NCBI GenBank assembly: GCA_040954595.2
Contig: CM082596.2
Coordinates: 7,440,001-7,504,000, forward strand
Origin: Balanoglossus misakiensis
Taxonomy: Eukaryota > Hemichordata
Length of the DNA stretch: 64,000 nucleotides
Direction: 5' to 3'
Below are positions 25,041 to 35,822 of the stretch, piece after piece. The notes below the pieces were generated by a model. That model saw only the letters and a list, made by a program, of their open reading frames with translations, did no database searches and had not been told where the DNA came from. The translations under genes and the position numbers were made by a program. The first letter of the stretch is position 1. Each line of letters starts with the position of its first letter.

Positions 25041-25457
25041 TTAGTTGTACTCAAGTGTGTACGTAAATGCCAGTATTGATAACCTACCGAGTTTGCCTCG
25101 TGTAAAACGCATCGGAGACGTGGCCTTCATGCCCACAGCAGCCGGGGTAACCCAAAGCATCATGTACTCGAAGACCACAATGACTGTGATGATAATCATC
25201 AGCAGCAAATCGACCAGTAAGGCCAAGATGTGGACGACGAATTTCAACAACTGCAGGAAGCAGTGCAGGATTTTTAACACGACATAAAACAGGAACGAGA
25301 ACGGCGTCAATACGATTTCTGGCGAAAAATAAACAAAAGGGTAAACGGATGAACGGTAATTCACACGTCAACATGATAACGGCCAGAGTAGGTTATTGTG
25401 GAATACTTATAACCACTTGAAGTCATAACAACGATACTAACCTTTCACCTGCGCCAT
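25041..25457 (-). CDS. Small hydrophobic membrane protein, unknown
   Basis: Exon 1 (25457-25442) encodes MAQVK and one base of the next codon before a GTTAGT donor. Exon 2 begins at 25318 after a TTTTTCGCCAG acceptor and stays in frame. The product is about 97 residues if translation runs to the stop at 25041. Alternatively the exon ends at 25088, where a GTAGGT donor would lead to an unseen further exon. Residues about 8-60 are almost continuously hydrophobic, with probably two membrane passes (SFLFYVVLKILHCFLQLL and LLLMIIITVIVVFEYMMLWV), followed by a basic tail (MRFTRGK). I do not recognise the family. It lies between GORASP and the A-D cluster on the same strand. Splice signals and composition support a real gene; function is unknown. 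Confidence 0.5.
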
Positions 25458-26158
25458 GTTAAAATCGTTATTTCATATCAAACGACAATGTTCGAGTTCG
25501 ACAGATGCCTGTCGTTTGACATACACAGATCCAACACAACTCACTGTACTCGACTGGTGTGACTAGATATGATGACAAACGAAACTCGCAGTTGCACAAC
25601 CGTTATAAGAACGAAGGAACAACATTTTGGTGTTCTATGATTGTTCGATTGCAACTTGCGCGCGCGCACTTTCCTCCTTTTATCATGCGCGCGCCGTCAG
25701 TTCGACAAACGCCGCGTGCGTTGAAACTTGTTTTTGACGCGGGCGCGGGTAACTATTCGCTGAACTTATAATGTCATTTGGTGTGACCTGTTTCTACGCC
25801 AATTTAAAAACACAGCGAATTAGTTGATAAGCATGTAAATGTCGACTCTTTATTTCATCACTGACATCTTCCAAATATTTTGCAACTATGGTTTTTAGCC
25901 GCCGGGCGACCGTACAAATTGATGATCAAGTTTCACATAAAATGACTGAAAAGAAATAAACGGGATAACGTTTGTCTCTATGAGGAATCAACTAACAAGA
26001 CACATTATTTCCCTCCTGGTAGCGGTTGGTAATTAGCATTTGAGCTCTGCCCACTGATTGGCGTCACATATCAAAAGCATCTATATGCTGAAAAACTTGG
26101 TCATTAACATATTCAAAATGATCAATAAAAGAGTCTTCAAAAAGTCAAATTCTGTAAT
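25458..26158. other. Spacer 3' of paralog A
   Basis: This is the 3' flank of paralog A on the minus strand. A TTTATT at about 25849 reads as AATAAA on the minus strand and could be its poly(A) signal. No other feature seen. Confidence 0.4.
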
Positions 26159-27291
26159 TTATGCTTGGGGCAACAGTGGGCTTGTCTCGTCGCTCTCTTG
26201 GTCACGGCCAGCTGGGCTGTTTTCCAGCGCTGCTATCGTGGCTTTGAAATCTTCGGTAAAATCCGAAACTGTCTCCTTGATGTCTTCGGCAACTTTCGGG
26301 ACTTTCTTGAACTCGCCGATGTTGTGCTTGGCGCTGACCACAGCCCCGGGGACCTGCATTGGCGCCAGACCACAATTCTTCACCGAGTTGATTATTTGCG
26401 GGGCCCGCTCGTCCAGTATGTCCTTGGCTCGAGCTATTGCGTCCGGGAGCAATTTCACGATCCCCGTCGCCGTGTCGCTGATCTTACCCATTGATTCTTC
26501 GAGTTTAGCGGCGATGTCTTCGACGTTCTGGTCTTTGTGACCACTTTTTGGACCGGTGGTAAGTACAAATTTTGGGCCGTTTTCGAGTCGCAATTTCAAA
26601 TTGGCTGTAGGTGATAAACAATGGAGGGAACTCCTTGTTAGAAATACTCCGGGCTATGTTAGAAAGTGAAAGCAAGAAAATTCATACCTACTGTCTATGA
26701 TACAATACACATGAAAATCTGAAAACGACAGAAGTTTAACCAAATGATGATTGATGGTGGCTCTTTAATAACGTGACCTTGTGACAGATGACATCTTTTA
26801 ATTTTGTTAAACAACAACAGCAACAACAACAACGACAACAACGTCAAACAAAGATGCAACCAGAAGGAGACAGCTTACGGTATTTTGCTTTCAGATCCAC
26901 CACCGTGTCTTTCAGACTGTCTTCCTTGTCGTGTCCAGCGGCCTCCTTGAAATTGTTCACCGCCTGTTGGAACGCCTTCCTCGTGTCCACCGCCTCGTTG
27001 AACGGAGAGGCGGCGTCATCGAAAATCTTATCTATGTTGTCGATCTTCATCGATTTCATGTTCAGTTTCTTGACGTCCTTGGCCGCTTGACTTTTCTGCG
27101 AAGAGCAGAGAACGAAACCGAATCAGTAGAGACCATCTTAGACTCTCTGTAGCTCCCGGCCTCGGTGATAAGCACCAAAGAGGCCTGTATCTGCGTCTTT
27201 CTACGAATATTTGTCATTCGTTCAAGTATATATGTCATGATAGAGAGCAGCTCCGTTGGGTACTTACACAACAACAACACTTGTTTCCCAT
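26159..27291 (-). CDS. Tandem family member A: lipid-anchored helical protein
   Basis: Three exons: 27291-27268, 27095-26879 and 26604-26159, giving 228 residues. Exon 1 is only MGNKCCCC, then a perfect GTAAGT donor (phase 0). Gly2 fits N-myristoylation and the four cysteines fit S-palmitoylation. Exon 2 (phase 1 at its end) is predicted helical and carries the family block FDDAASPFNEAVD and KAFQQAVNNFKEAAG. Exon 3 starts YPNLKLRLENGPKFVLTTG, then long amphipathic helices with HNIGEFKKVP. The protein ends DETSPLLPQA, an acidic dileucine-type signal (ExxxLL). There is no signal peptide or membrane span, so I infer a cytosolic-face peripheral membrane protein. I do not recognise the family. It shares exon plan, phases and motifs with B, C and D; D is the closest relative (same 217-nt exon 2, same GEFKKVP). 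Confidence 0.85.
26812..26840 (+). repeat. Short (CAA)n tract
   Basis: A CAA/CAG-rich trinucleotide run in the second intron of paralog A. Confidence 0.8.
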
Positions 27292-29543
27292 GGTCACCCG
27301 GCTTGAAAATTGACGAATGGTAGAAATGCTAGAAAACGTCTCAGGTCTGCAACTATCTCTGAACTGTGTTAACAGGACTCAGAAAATGAGACTACACAAG
27401 TGACAACGCAATGCACACGGTGCATCAAGCAGTACTAAGTAAAAGCTCGGTCACCGGATTGCGGCGTTCCGTATCCTTATTTCTATTTTTGGCGTTATTT
27501 TGAGGTCAGGAAATTCCCAGTAAACGTTGTTTGTCGCTCTGTTGCTCTTTTGTTCATCAAGAAGCCCACCACGCAAGCGCGTGGGAGGAAGAACGCGTGA
27601 GGCACACGTCACTTTAGCCGGTGAACGAACTTTCTAAGGTTGAACTTTCTCGAACTAACTTGTGCAGCAAGTCTGTTACTACCCCCGGCAGTAGCCTACC
27701 GCGATAGATTTGGGGTGGGGATTGGCGCTCTGTCGCTGGAAATCGTAGCTGCTTCTAAAACGGCATTCTAGATGTGAGAAGACACAGATTTCTATAGCTA
27801 AATGAAAGTCACCCTTGTGGGAGCACCAATTATCAGAAACGAAAGTGAAAGCGTTCATTTTTGTTTGCCGGAAGTGATATGCCAGGGCCGTAACCCGACC
27901 ACCACTAACTTAAACAGTAAGTTAAATACCCCTCTTGTATATGTATATCCTGCGGTTGTAACGTTGGCTCATTTAAATACTGGTACAAATCTTGCTATTG
28001 GGAAAATGTGTCACGTTGTACATTTATGCATTCGTGGACTTTGGAAATGGACATTGAGTAATTTCTATAGTTTGCTTTCGGCTTTGCCTGGGTCGTTTTT
28101 CTTATATACATATACATGTACTGGCAAAAGTGTATCGACTGGCCCAGTACACACCTAGTACCAGTACCATGTCCTCTCCATACCTTCTATAGTGAGTAAA
28201 TTTTACCGGAAAGGAGTGTGTGACCTTCGCACCGTCTTGAATAAACTTAACATCCAAATAGTTGTTTTGGTATATACTATCCTCTTTATTTACCCAAAAA
28301 TCTTAACTATCGCACTATGTACCATAAAACTATCCAACTAATATGACATATAGTATGTCACAGTACAAACTAAACATACTTGAAAACTATCCAGCACCTT
28401 TGCAATTTGATTTTGTGATTTAGGACATATAGATTTTTTGTGACCACTATCGATGTTCAATACTTTTTTATAAGATTTAGATTTTTACAGAAACTAAACA
28501 GAGAATCCAAGGCATCATTGCAGAGAAAATTTCAGTACATAAAATACAATGCTTGTACAGTCACCAAGCTTGTAGTTTGTGACACCAAAACAGAACCACT
28601 AAACTCCCGCAGTTATTATACTGCCAACTTTTCATTCCACGTTAAGTTACCTGTAATGCCAACCCGCGTAACCATCATTCTAAATATCTTACTATAACAT
28701 ATCATGAAATTATTAAATGCGAAGTTATGTGGGGGGTTCAACTCACTAATAAAGCGACGAACCTTCCCCGAAAACGACTCAAAACATGCCAAAATAACGT
28801 ATCTGACTATCTTATCCAGCCTATATCAACTCACGACCTTGTCAACACGTGAAATACAAATAACTTCTTCAATTTATTCTGATTTTTAAATTTAAAAAAG
28901 ATCTATTCTAACTACTTGTATATATAACTACAGTAATGTACTTAAAGTTACTTACATCAGCTCTTGAAACTACAATCTCAAGCAGAAATCTAACACAACT
29001 GCATGCCTATTAATGAAACCAATACATCGTTTATGTGTATTAACGTTAAATCTCAATCTGATTAAAATCAGATGTAGGGCACGGCGACTTGGTCCAAGTC
29101 CCCGTTCCCGTTCCCTACATCTGATTTTAATCAGATTGGTTAAATTTCAGAGTAAATGCAAAGGACGGACTCGCCATCAGCTATCCCCCGGTATTATTTG
29201 GCGTTGCGAATCGTGATTTCAGTTTGTCAAGCTTCGAACTTGCATACTAGACGTTGTCAATCACCACAGCACAGTTCTTCTCCCATCTCGACATGTCACT
29301 ATTAAGGAGCAGCACCCCCTGACAAGCCATCAACACCTTCTTGCATGAATTAAAGTCACACGTGACTTTGACAATCTAATGATTGAGATATTACAAATTT
29401 TAAGACTACTTTTGTTATTTCATGTCATTTAAAGATAAATATCGTGAGAGTAGAGGTTAAACTTTGCACCACAAGAAGTACTAGTATCCAGTACAACAAT
29501 TTCCTCGATAAAATTATTTCATTTGATTTATTCGGATCTTAAT
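27292..29543. other. Spacer between paralogs A and B
   Basis: The region just above 27291 should hold the promoter of A. The rest, up to the stop codon of B, is AT-rich with no exon-like frame. Open frames at 27802-28158 and 28440-28697 have no recognisable features. An inverted repeat lies at 29054-29138. TTTATT at about 29526 gives a minus-strand AATAAA just after the stop codon of B. Confidence 0.4.
29054..29138. repeat. Palindromic inverted repeat around TCTGATTAAAATCAGA
   Basis: The left arm CAATCTGATTAAAATCAGAT plus GTAGGG is matched by CCCTACATCTGATTTTAATC on the right, separated by about 30 bp. Each arm is itself nearly palindromic. This is probably a small fold-back element. Confidence 0.8.
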
Positions 29544-32238
29544 TTATTCTTTGTCTATTAATTGAGTAGTTTCCGTTGCTTCCGGTTTTTTCTCCTGGCC
29601 GTTTTCTGTGACTTCCTGTTGTTTCTCCGGTTCGCTTTCCGATTCGCCGAGTTTCTTGGCGACCTCACGCAGCTCTTCTTTGAAACCGCCCAGTTTCTCC
29701 ATCACGGCAGCCTGTATGGAGGGCGCTTTCTCGCACTTCCTGATGTTGCCGGCGACGCTCTTCTGAGCCAGGGCCTTGTCTCCCTGGCTCAGCTCGCTGT
29801 CGCCGACCCGCGCCTTCAGGTCTTCGGCGTCCGTGACGATTTTGTGGGTGGACTCCACGGCGGCGTTGAACGAGTCGCCCATCTTCGCACTGGACTCGTT
29901 GATGTGCTCGAAGGCACCGATGATCTTTTCGCCGAAAGATTCGCTGGCATCGCCGCTGGGGTCTCCCATCGTCAACACGAATTTGCCATCCTGCTCGGCC
30001 AGGGTCATATTGGCTGCAAGTATGAAAATTTGTATCATCGCTATCAAAAGTGTTGTCCACTTAGATTGACATGCAAAAGACAAAAATCACACCGCGATAC
30101 TCAAACCTGGCCTTTAGTGTATGCCTGTTCAAAGTCCCTCTATTACAGAGGGACTGTAGTCTGTTTTATTCGATGTGTACAGATTGCAACTACTTTAGGG
30201 AGTAAAAGTCAAATGGAAGTGACAGTGCCACCAGCGTTCGGAGTATGATAAAAAAAAACGTTGACGTTTGTTTTCTGTCCAATATATTTGATCAGAATTT
30301 TGACAAAATAACGCGAAACAAAAAGTGTACGAAACAAAGGTATTTTTCGTTGTCTTGCTTTGTCTTGTCACATTTTGGTCTTCAGTGAATACTTACGATA
30401 CGTTGCCCCTTTGACTTTGAGGAAAGTCTCTCCGATGCTGTCCCATTTCTTCTGCCCCGTCATCAACTTGAACTGCTCTATGGCCTGTCCGTAGGCTTCG
30501 TACGCTTCGATGGTCTCGTTGAAGGGCGCCACCGCGTCGTCGAACGTCTGATCCAGGTCCGAGATGTTGGTCTTCTCCATCTCCAGCTTCTGAATCTTCA
30601 CGTCTTTCAGTTCGGAGCTCGAGTCTGTTGTATCTTTGTCGCCTCCCTGGTTGTGACAGAAAATATTTACGTGCATTTGAGAAAATGTGCGCTACCCACG
30701 CCGTCCAGGTCACAGAACGTGTTTGTGTGGACGCGAAAATAAACAGTGTTATAGGGTTTAGAAGCGTTCGGGAGTAAAGATGGCTGAAATTATGTGGAAG
30801 GCAAAATTAATATAGATTGCAATACTGGAATTTCAGTGTGTGAAACATGTACCACAGAATTCCCCCCCCCCCCCAGGGAATCAAATGGTTCTCCCCTAAA
30901 CGCACATTGATATATATCAAACCTACTCGCAAAAGAAGAAATTAAACTTTTATATATACGCCCGTATTCTCACCAAAAGTCAACCCAGAATATTGTGCGT
31001 GGGAAGACTGTACGATGATTACGCAACCCGCACAATGCAATAGTGACCCATCAATTATTTTGTAACAGGTTGTTCGAATGGGTGGTACAGGTAATGCAGG
31101 AATGAAGGACGTAACAGACTTTTTTCTGTGCGGCCCTTTCACGATATAACCAACGAGAACATAATTGGCGATGAATTAAACCGCGTTGATATAATATCTC
31201 TATGACGAGTAATAAGTATGTTTTGGTTTGACCTACGATGAGAATGCGATTTTATAAACAATTTATGTAAATTACATAAATATGAATTATTTATGTGTGT
31301 TATTTTATATAAATAATATGTGCTCGTTTTCATTTTCCCTCGTGAAACAAAATCGATTTCAGTAATTTTTTCTTGAATTTTGCATTGTGCTGTGTTTGGT
31401 TAGGTCATACGTCGCAAGCTCCTGTTTGCTGGCTTTGATGAGGCAACGGTTTGAAATGTAAAATGTGATGGGCACGCGTATCGACATATGGTACAATGAC
31501 GGAGCGCTACAAACGATGAATAAAAGAGAAACGGGATAAAAGCGGTGTTTTCATGAATTCAAAGGACGAATTAACCCGATCACTGCAATGAGCAGGTAAC
31601 AAGTCAGACAGATTCAGCGGATTGAACAGCCTGAGCCTTGCTAAACCGCCAAGGATCTAGACACGAAACGACGCTGTTTATTTTCTGTCAGTTGTAAGCG
31701 GGGGCCGATTTTAGAAGTGATAATTACTAGCTACTGTGGTCAATATGGCTGGTAATATAGTAAACATCATCTTTTGTGCAGAACGCTGCAGGAATATTGG
31801 GTAAAAAGCGAAGTGATTATAAAAAGCAGTTTGTGTGTTTTTTAACTGTTGTGTCAAAAAGAGTCCCTGTTAATGGGGTGTGGCAGCACGTCTGAATTAT
31901 CGGAACAATAGGAATTCTACGATTAAAACAATAAAAAAATATGACGTGTGGTCTTTAGCGTTTTATATGCATCTAAAGCATCATGGACAAGCGGGTGCGT
32001 GATATGGTTCAAAAATGTATGTGAACGGAGGAGAAAATCTCCCTTTTTACGACATGACGCAGTCCTTGTACCGCCAGAAAAAATAACCAACTGGCAGGCG
32101 ATGGACCCTGACATAAATTTGACTGGGGATTACTGCGCATCACAAAAGGACAGATGCTAAGCTCACATGACATAGACGATTTAAACAACTTACAAAGCAA
32201 TCCAGGAACGGACACAGGACGGAATACAGGCAGCCCAT
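29544..32238 (-). CDS. Tandem family member B: lipid-anchored helical protein
   Basis: Three exons: 32238-32194, 30646-30397 and 30013-29544, giving 254 residues. The first exon is hidden inside other open frames. It reads MGCLYSVLCPFLDCF, then a perfect GTAAGT, phase 0, which fits the phase-0 acceptor of exon 2 1.5 kb away. Gly2 and Cys3 give a classic dual-acylation start. Exon 2 carries FDDAVAPFNETIEAYEAYG. Exon 3 begins YPNMTLAEQDGKFVLTMGD and continues as charged helices; the counterpart of the GEFKKVP block is weaker (GNIRKCEKAP). The C-terminus is Glu- and Thr-rich and ends ETTQLIDKE, with ExxxLI as in A and C. A minus-strand AATAAA overlaps the stop and another follows within about 20 bp. 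Family unknown. The first-exon assignment is an inference from phase, splice signal and motif. Confidence 0.8.
30862..30874 (+). repeat. Poly-C run
   Basis: A homopolymer C run within the first intron of paralog B. It is one of about a dozen G/C homopolymers of 9-16 bases scattered through the window. Confidence 0.9.
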
Positions 32239-32962
32239 GGTTCACGAATTAAATCCACGAATCGTTGCGATCGACGTTTTCACGATTTTGTTGTATTTGA
32301 TCACAGTCGGAGGGGAAAAAAACATGCATAAAACATCTAATTGTCGCAACTACCAGCTGTTGTGGCTGGTGGCTATTTTTGTCGTGCTAATTTGGTTTTG
32401 TCGAATGCTGCCATTAGCCTGATGGATAAGTTAGAGTTTTTGTCGTGTGCGGGTGACGTCATCGTGACCAGGAAGCGGCGGTTAAAAGAGCAATATTAAC
32501 CCGTTTGTGCAGGTTCCCCCAAGGGGTCATTGGAGGTCACTCCTTCAGACAGATAAATCAATTTCATATTCCTTTGTTTTTATCTTCATGGCGTGGCAGA
32601 TTTTAGCGAAATAAATTGTTGGTGTCATCTGTTTGGTTGTTTGTTTGCTTTCCTCCTATGCATATCGGTTGCGTTGCACCCCCTGTCATCCGTCCCGCCC
32701 ATACGCGCACTAAATATGTTGACTTTCGCAAGATCAAACATGCACGCGTCGTGATGAATTTCTCGGTTTATTTTTGACAAAGTCAACACATTAACCAATT
32801 TTTACAGTATTTACCAACAGATTGTATAAGTCTATGTAATATACGGTTCATACGTGAGTGTTTTAAGCACCCAGACAGGCTGAGGCAAAGAGCATCATAT
32901 TTTTAGAAACGCCATATGCATCGTTTTGAAAACCGTCAAAAGTGGAGCTGCAACACTCTATA

Positions 32963-33159
32963 TTAAAGGTATACGGTCACCTATGGAAAATTAGCTCTAG
33001 TTACCATGGCAAATTGAGATCTAGCCAATCACAGATTTTCAGTGGGTTGCACACGCGAAAAAAAGAGCGCCACCATATGTTCTTTAGAGCGCTCAAATAC
33101 TAGTACGCCATTTCAGCCATTTCAGCGTACGTAAATTGGAGGTGACCGTTTACCTTTAA
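32963..33159 (-). mobile_element. TTAA-type MITE, family 1, copy 4
   Basis: An intact copy with TTAA at both ends and the terminal repeat AGGTATACGGTCACC. The interior is in the orientation opposite to the copies at 18270 and 61911. It lies between paralog B and paralog C. Confidence 0.9.
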
Positions 33160-33409
33160 CGCCCATATCTACTCTAGACTCAATGCCGCCATTACTTTAT
33201 TCCCCCCTACACACACAAGTAGTCGTTGCCTTTAAAAAGTCACTATGAAATTATCAAATTCAAATTATTGCTTATTTGAATTTCAGATTATTTTATGTAA
33301 TATTATCCAAGAATGCCAGTCCGCCCTTCTTGCTATCACCATTTCCATGATTTTATTCCCAAAGTGACGTCATTTATTATTGTTTACTTCACATACAATT
33401 CAGATAGTG

Positions 33410-33541
33410 AACACCTATTGCCTGGCCATGAGGGCCATAGCAGCCGTTTATTACACCCGAGGGGCTGTGAGTTACCAGAATCACATACGAGGGGGTAAAA
33501 ACGGCTGCTATGGCCCGAATATAGGCCAGGCCATAGGTGTT
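33410..33541. repeat. Inverted repeat around AACACCTAT / ATAGGTGTT
   Basis: The left arm has AACACCTATTGCCTGGCC and GGGCCATAGCAGCCGTTT. The right arm has the reverse complements AAACGGCTGCTATGGCCC and GGCCAGGCCATAGGTGTT, around a centre of about 50 bp. Further out, TATAATAAACCTCAT at about 33545 is inverted near 33683. It is probably a fold-back element. Confidence 0.8.
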
Positions 33542-34066
33542 TTATAATAAACCTCATATCTGTGAACTCACATTGGTCACGTGACCGGTTTATATTTGTT
33601 CTGCTATTTCCCTAGGGATTCATAGTCGATTCTATTTTCTTATCGCGTGACGGATTCTGGCGAATCACGACACAGTATTAGCATGAGGTATATTATAATA
33701 AATTCTATTCACTCTGATCGTGATACATACTGAAGAACAAGGCCCAGACTCCCATATATTCTAAAAAAAAAGAGTGTGTACATTTACTTAATTATTATGA
33801 AAGTTAGTCGCGTTGACACATCGCAATTAACTCCAAATGGAGTCCTATGTGTACTATTTTTGGTGATTCAAAAAAATTAATTGTCTGAAATAAAATGAAA
33901 ATACCCTGTCGCTTGAGTGAATTTTCAAACAAACACTATTTAGGCTAATTTAAATTAAATTAAAGCTTAGATTAAGGGTTTGGACCCATGTTTCGATTTC
34001 AGAAATCTGAGGGACTTTGGTTTAACCAGTATAATAATAATCTTTCGTGTGATTGTCCAATGCTTC

Positions 34067-35822
34067 CTATTCAATCAACTTTGTTTTTTCAGTCGCCTCG
34101 GTCGTTTTTGCTTGAGTGGTATCCTGTGCTGCGGGTTCGGCGCTGGGGGCGGGGTCTCCTTCTTCCAGCTGGGTCAGGCTCGGCGCCTGCTGTTGCGGGT
34201 TGACTCCGATCAGATCGCGAGCCTCTCGGACCTGCTCGGCGAAGTCGTGGATGAGGTCGAACATCTTCAGCTCGATGTCCGGCACCTGGCGGAACTGGCT
34301 GATGTTGCGGAGAACCACCCGCGTGGCCTTGTAGATCTCCATGATTTCCAGGTCCTCCTGCTTGATGGCCTGTCTCAGTCCGGCCACCTCGCCGATGATG
34401 TTCTCCGCGTCTTTGGCGGCGTCCCCAGCCAGATCCACCACCTCCGTGGCCAGGTCCCCGATGGCCGCGAACTGCTCGGTCAGCCTGACGGCCTTCTCTT
34501 GGGTCTGAGCCGTGGGCACCTTGGCCGCCCCCGGAATCAGGGTAAAACTCAGACCCTTGCCCACTTGCAGTTGGAGATTAGCTGTAAAAGACACGAGACA
34601 TTAATTCCATATACGAGTCAAGCTTTGCATGACACTAGAATAGATGCAGATTTTTTTAATGGAACCTTTAGGCCATATAACATGTGCCAAGTGGTGTTTG
34701 TACTGTGTCACATAAAACTGCCCCACCCACGTTAACTATCTAGTCACGCGAGATCTCCAGGGTCTCGTGGACTTCGGAAAGTGGTCTATTTAGAATATCG
34801 CAGCCGGGTTCAGTTTTAGATAATGGGGACGGTGTCTCATCCCTCAATTGCCCCCGCGACCTGAAAATAAGCTGTATTTTTTTTTTTAAATTTTACTTAC
34901 GATATATTCTTTTCAAGTTAATAAGCGTCGTCTTCAGAGACGTGCCGCTCCTGGACCCGGCTGTGGTTCTGAAAGCCTTCACGCTGCTCTGAAAATTGAC
35001 GACGGCATCCACGGTCTTGTTGAACGGATCGGCCGCGGTCTCGAAGATCGTGTCCACACTTTCTATGTTCGTCCGCTCGATTTCCAACTTCTGAATGACA
35101 GCCTCGTCATCGTCGCCGCCGCCACACAGCGAAGCCTGTGCGAAGAAAACTCAGAAATTTCAGACAATAAAATGGCGTCAGGCTGAATTGGGCAGCAGAA
35201 TTCCTTGCTTCAAGCAATTCCGCGATAACTTGATCTTTTACTGACATCGGATTCCTTGAAATGATTATAAAGGCCCCTGTTTGTTGACGAGTGCATAAAC
35301 AACAAACATTTTGCACACGGAACTGTTTATCGGGAAACCAAAGATCAACCGGGCATAACAGGTTGCCCCTTTAATTAATTCGGCCAATGGAATCGCTGTC
35401 AAAATTCAAACAATTACTCTAGTCGGGGCTTTGGACCGTATTTGTCTTTATGGCAATTCATTGCATGACATAAACGCCATCAGCTGTACATACCTTCTGA
35501 GGTATTTCCTTCGCGTTAGATGTTCGCAGACAATCCGAATTCTCACAAACAGTGCACGACAAAACAAACAGTCCGCGACAAAAATAAAAATTAAGCCAAT
35601 TTTTTTTCAAAATAGGTTGCCGACAAGCTCTGAAGGTCGCCGACATTTCAGGCGAAGTGTTTCACAAGCCCGACCGCCGGTTTCTTTCGAAGGAACCACG
35701 GAAATCCGTCAAACCAACCCATGTCACAAAATGAGACCCTCATCACGTCTAATGTAACATTTTTTTTATAAAAAATGGGGGGAGGGGGAGGGAATACTCA
35801 CGCAACACCCTATACACCACAT
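34067..35822 (-). CDS. Tandem family member C: cysteine-anchored helical protein
   Basis: Three exons: 35822-35802, 35135-34901 and 34581-34067, giving 256 residues. Exon 1 is just MWCIGCC followed by GTGAGT (phase 0). An in-frame TGA lies 9 nt upstream of the ATG, so the start is fixed. There is no Gly2, hence no N-myristoylation, but Cys3, Cys6 and Cys7 are candidates for palmitoylation. Exon 2 starts ASLCGGGDDDEA and has FETAADPFNKTVDAVVNF. Exon 3 begins YPNLQLQVGKGLSFTLIPG. It is the most diverged member: the GEFKKVP block reads SQFRQVP, and there is a longer Pro/Ala/Thr/Gln-rich C-terminal linker. It ends EKTKLIE, again ExxxLI. The same exon phases as A, B and D make the paralogy secure; function is unknown. 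Confidence 0.8.

Noticed and set aside
29562-30248. 228-codon plus-strand open frame
   Set aside because: It is the antisense shadow of exon 3 of paralog B, which has the family motifs and splice sites. The same applies to 33980-34735 and 38425-38871.
31874-31912. Plus-strand MGCGSTSELSEQ open frame resembling the anchor exons
   Set aside because: It is on the opposite strand to the cluster, ends at a stop after 12 codons and has no splice donor inside it. The anchor exon of B is better explained at 32238-32194.
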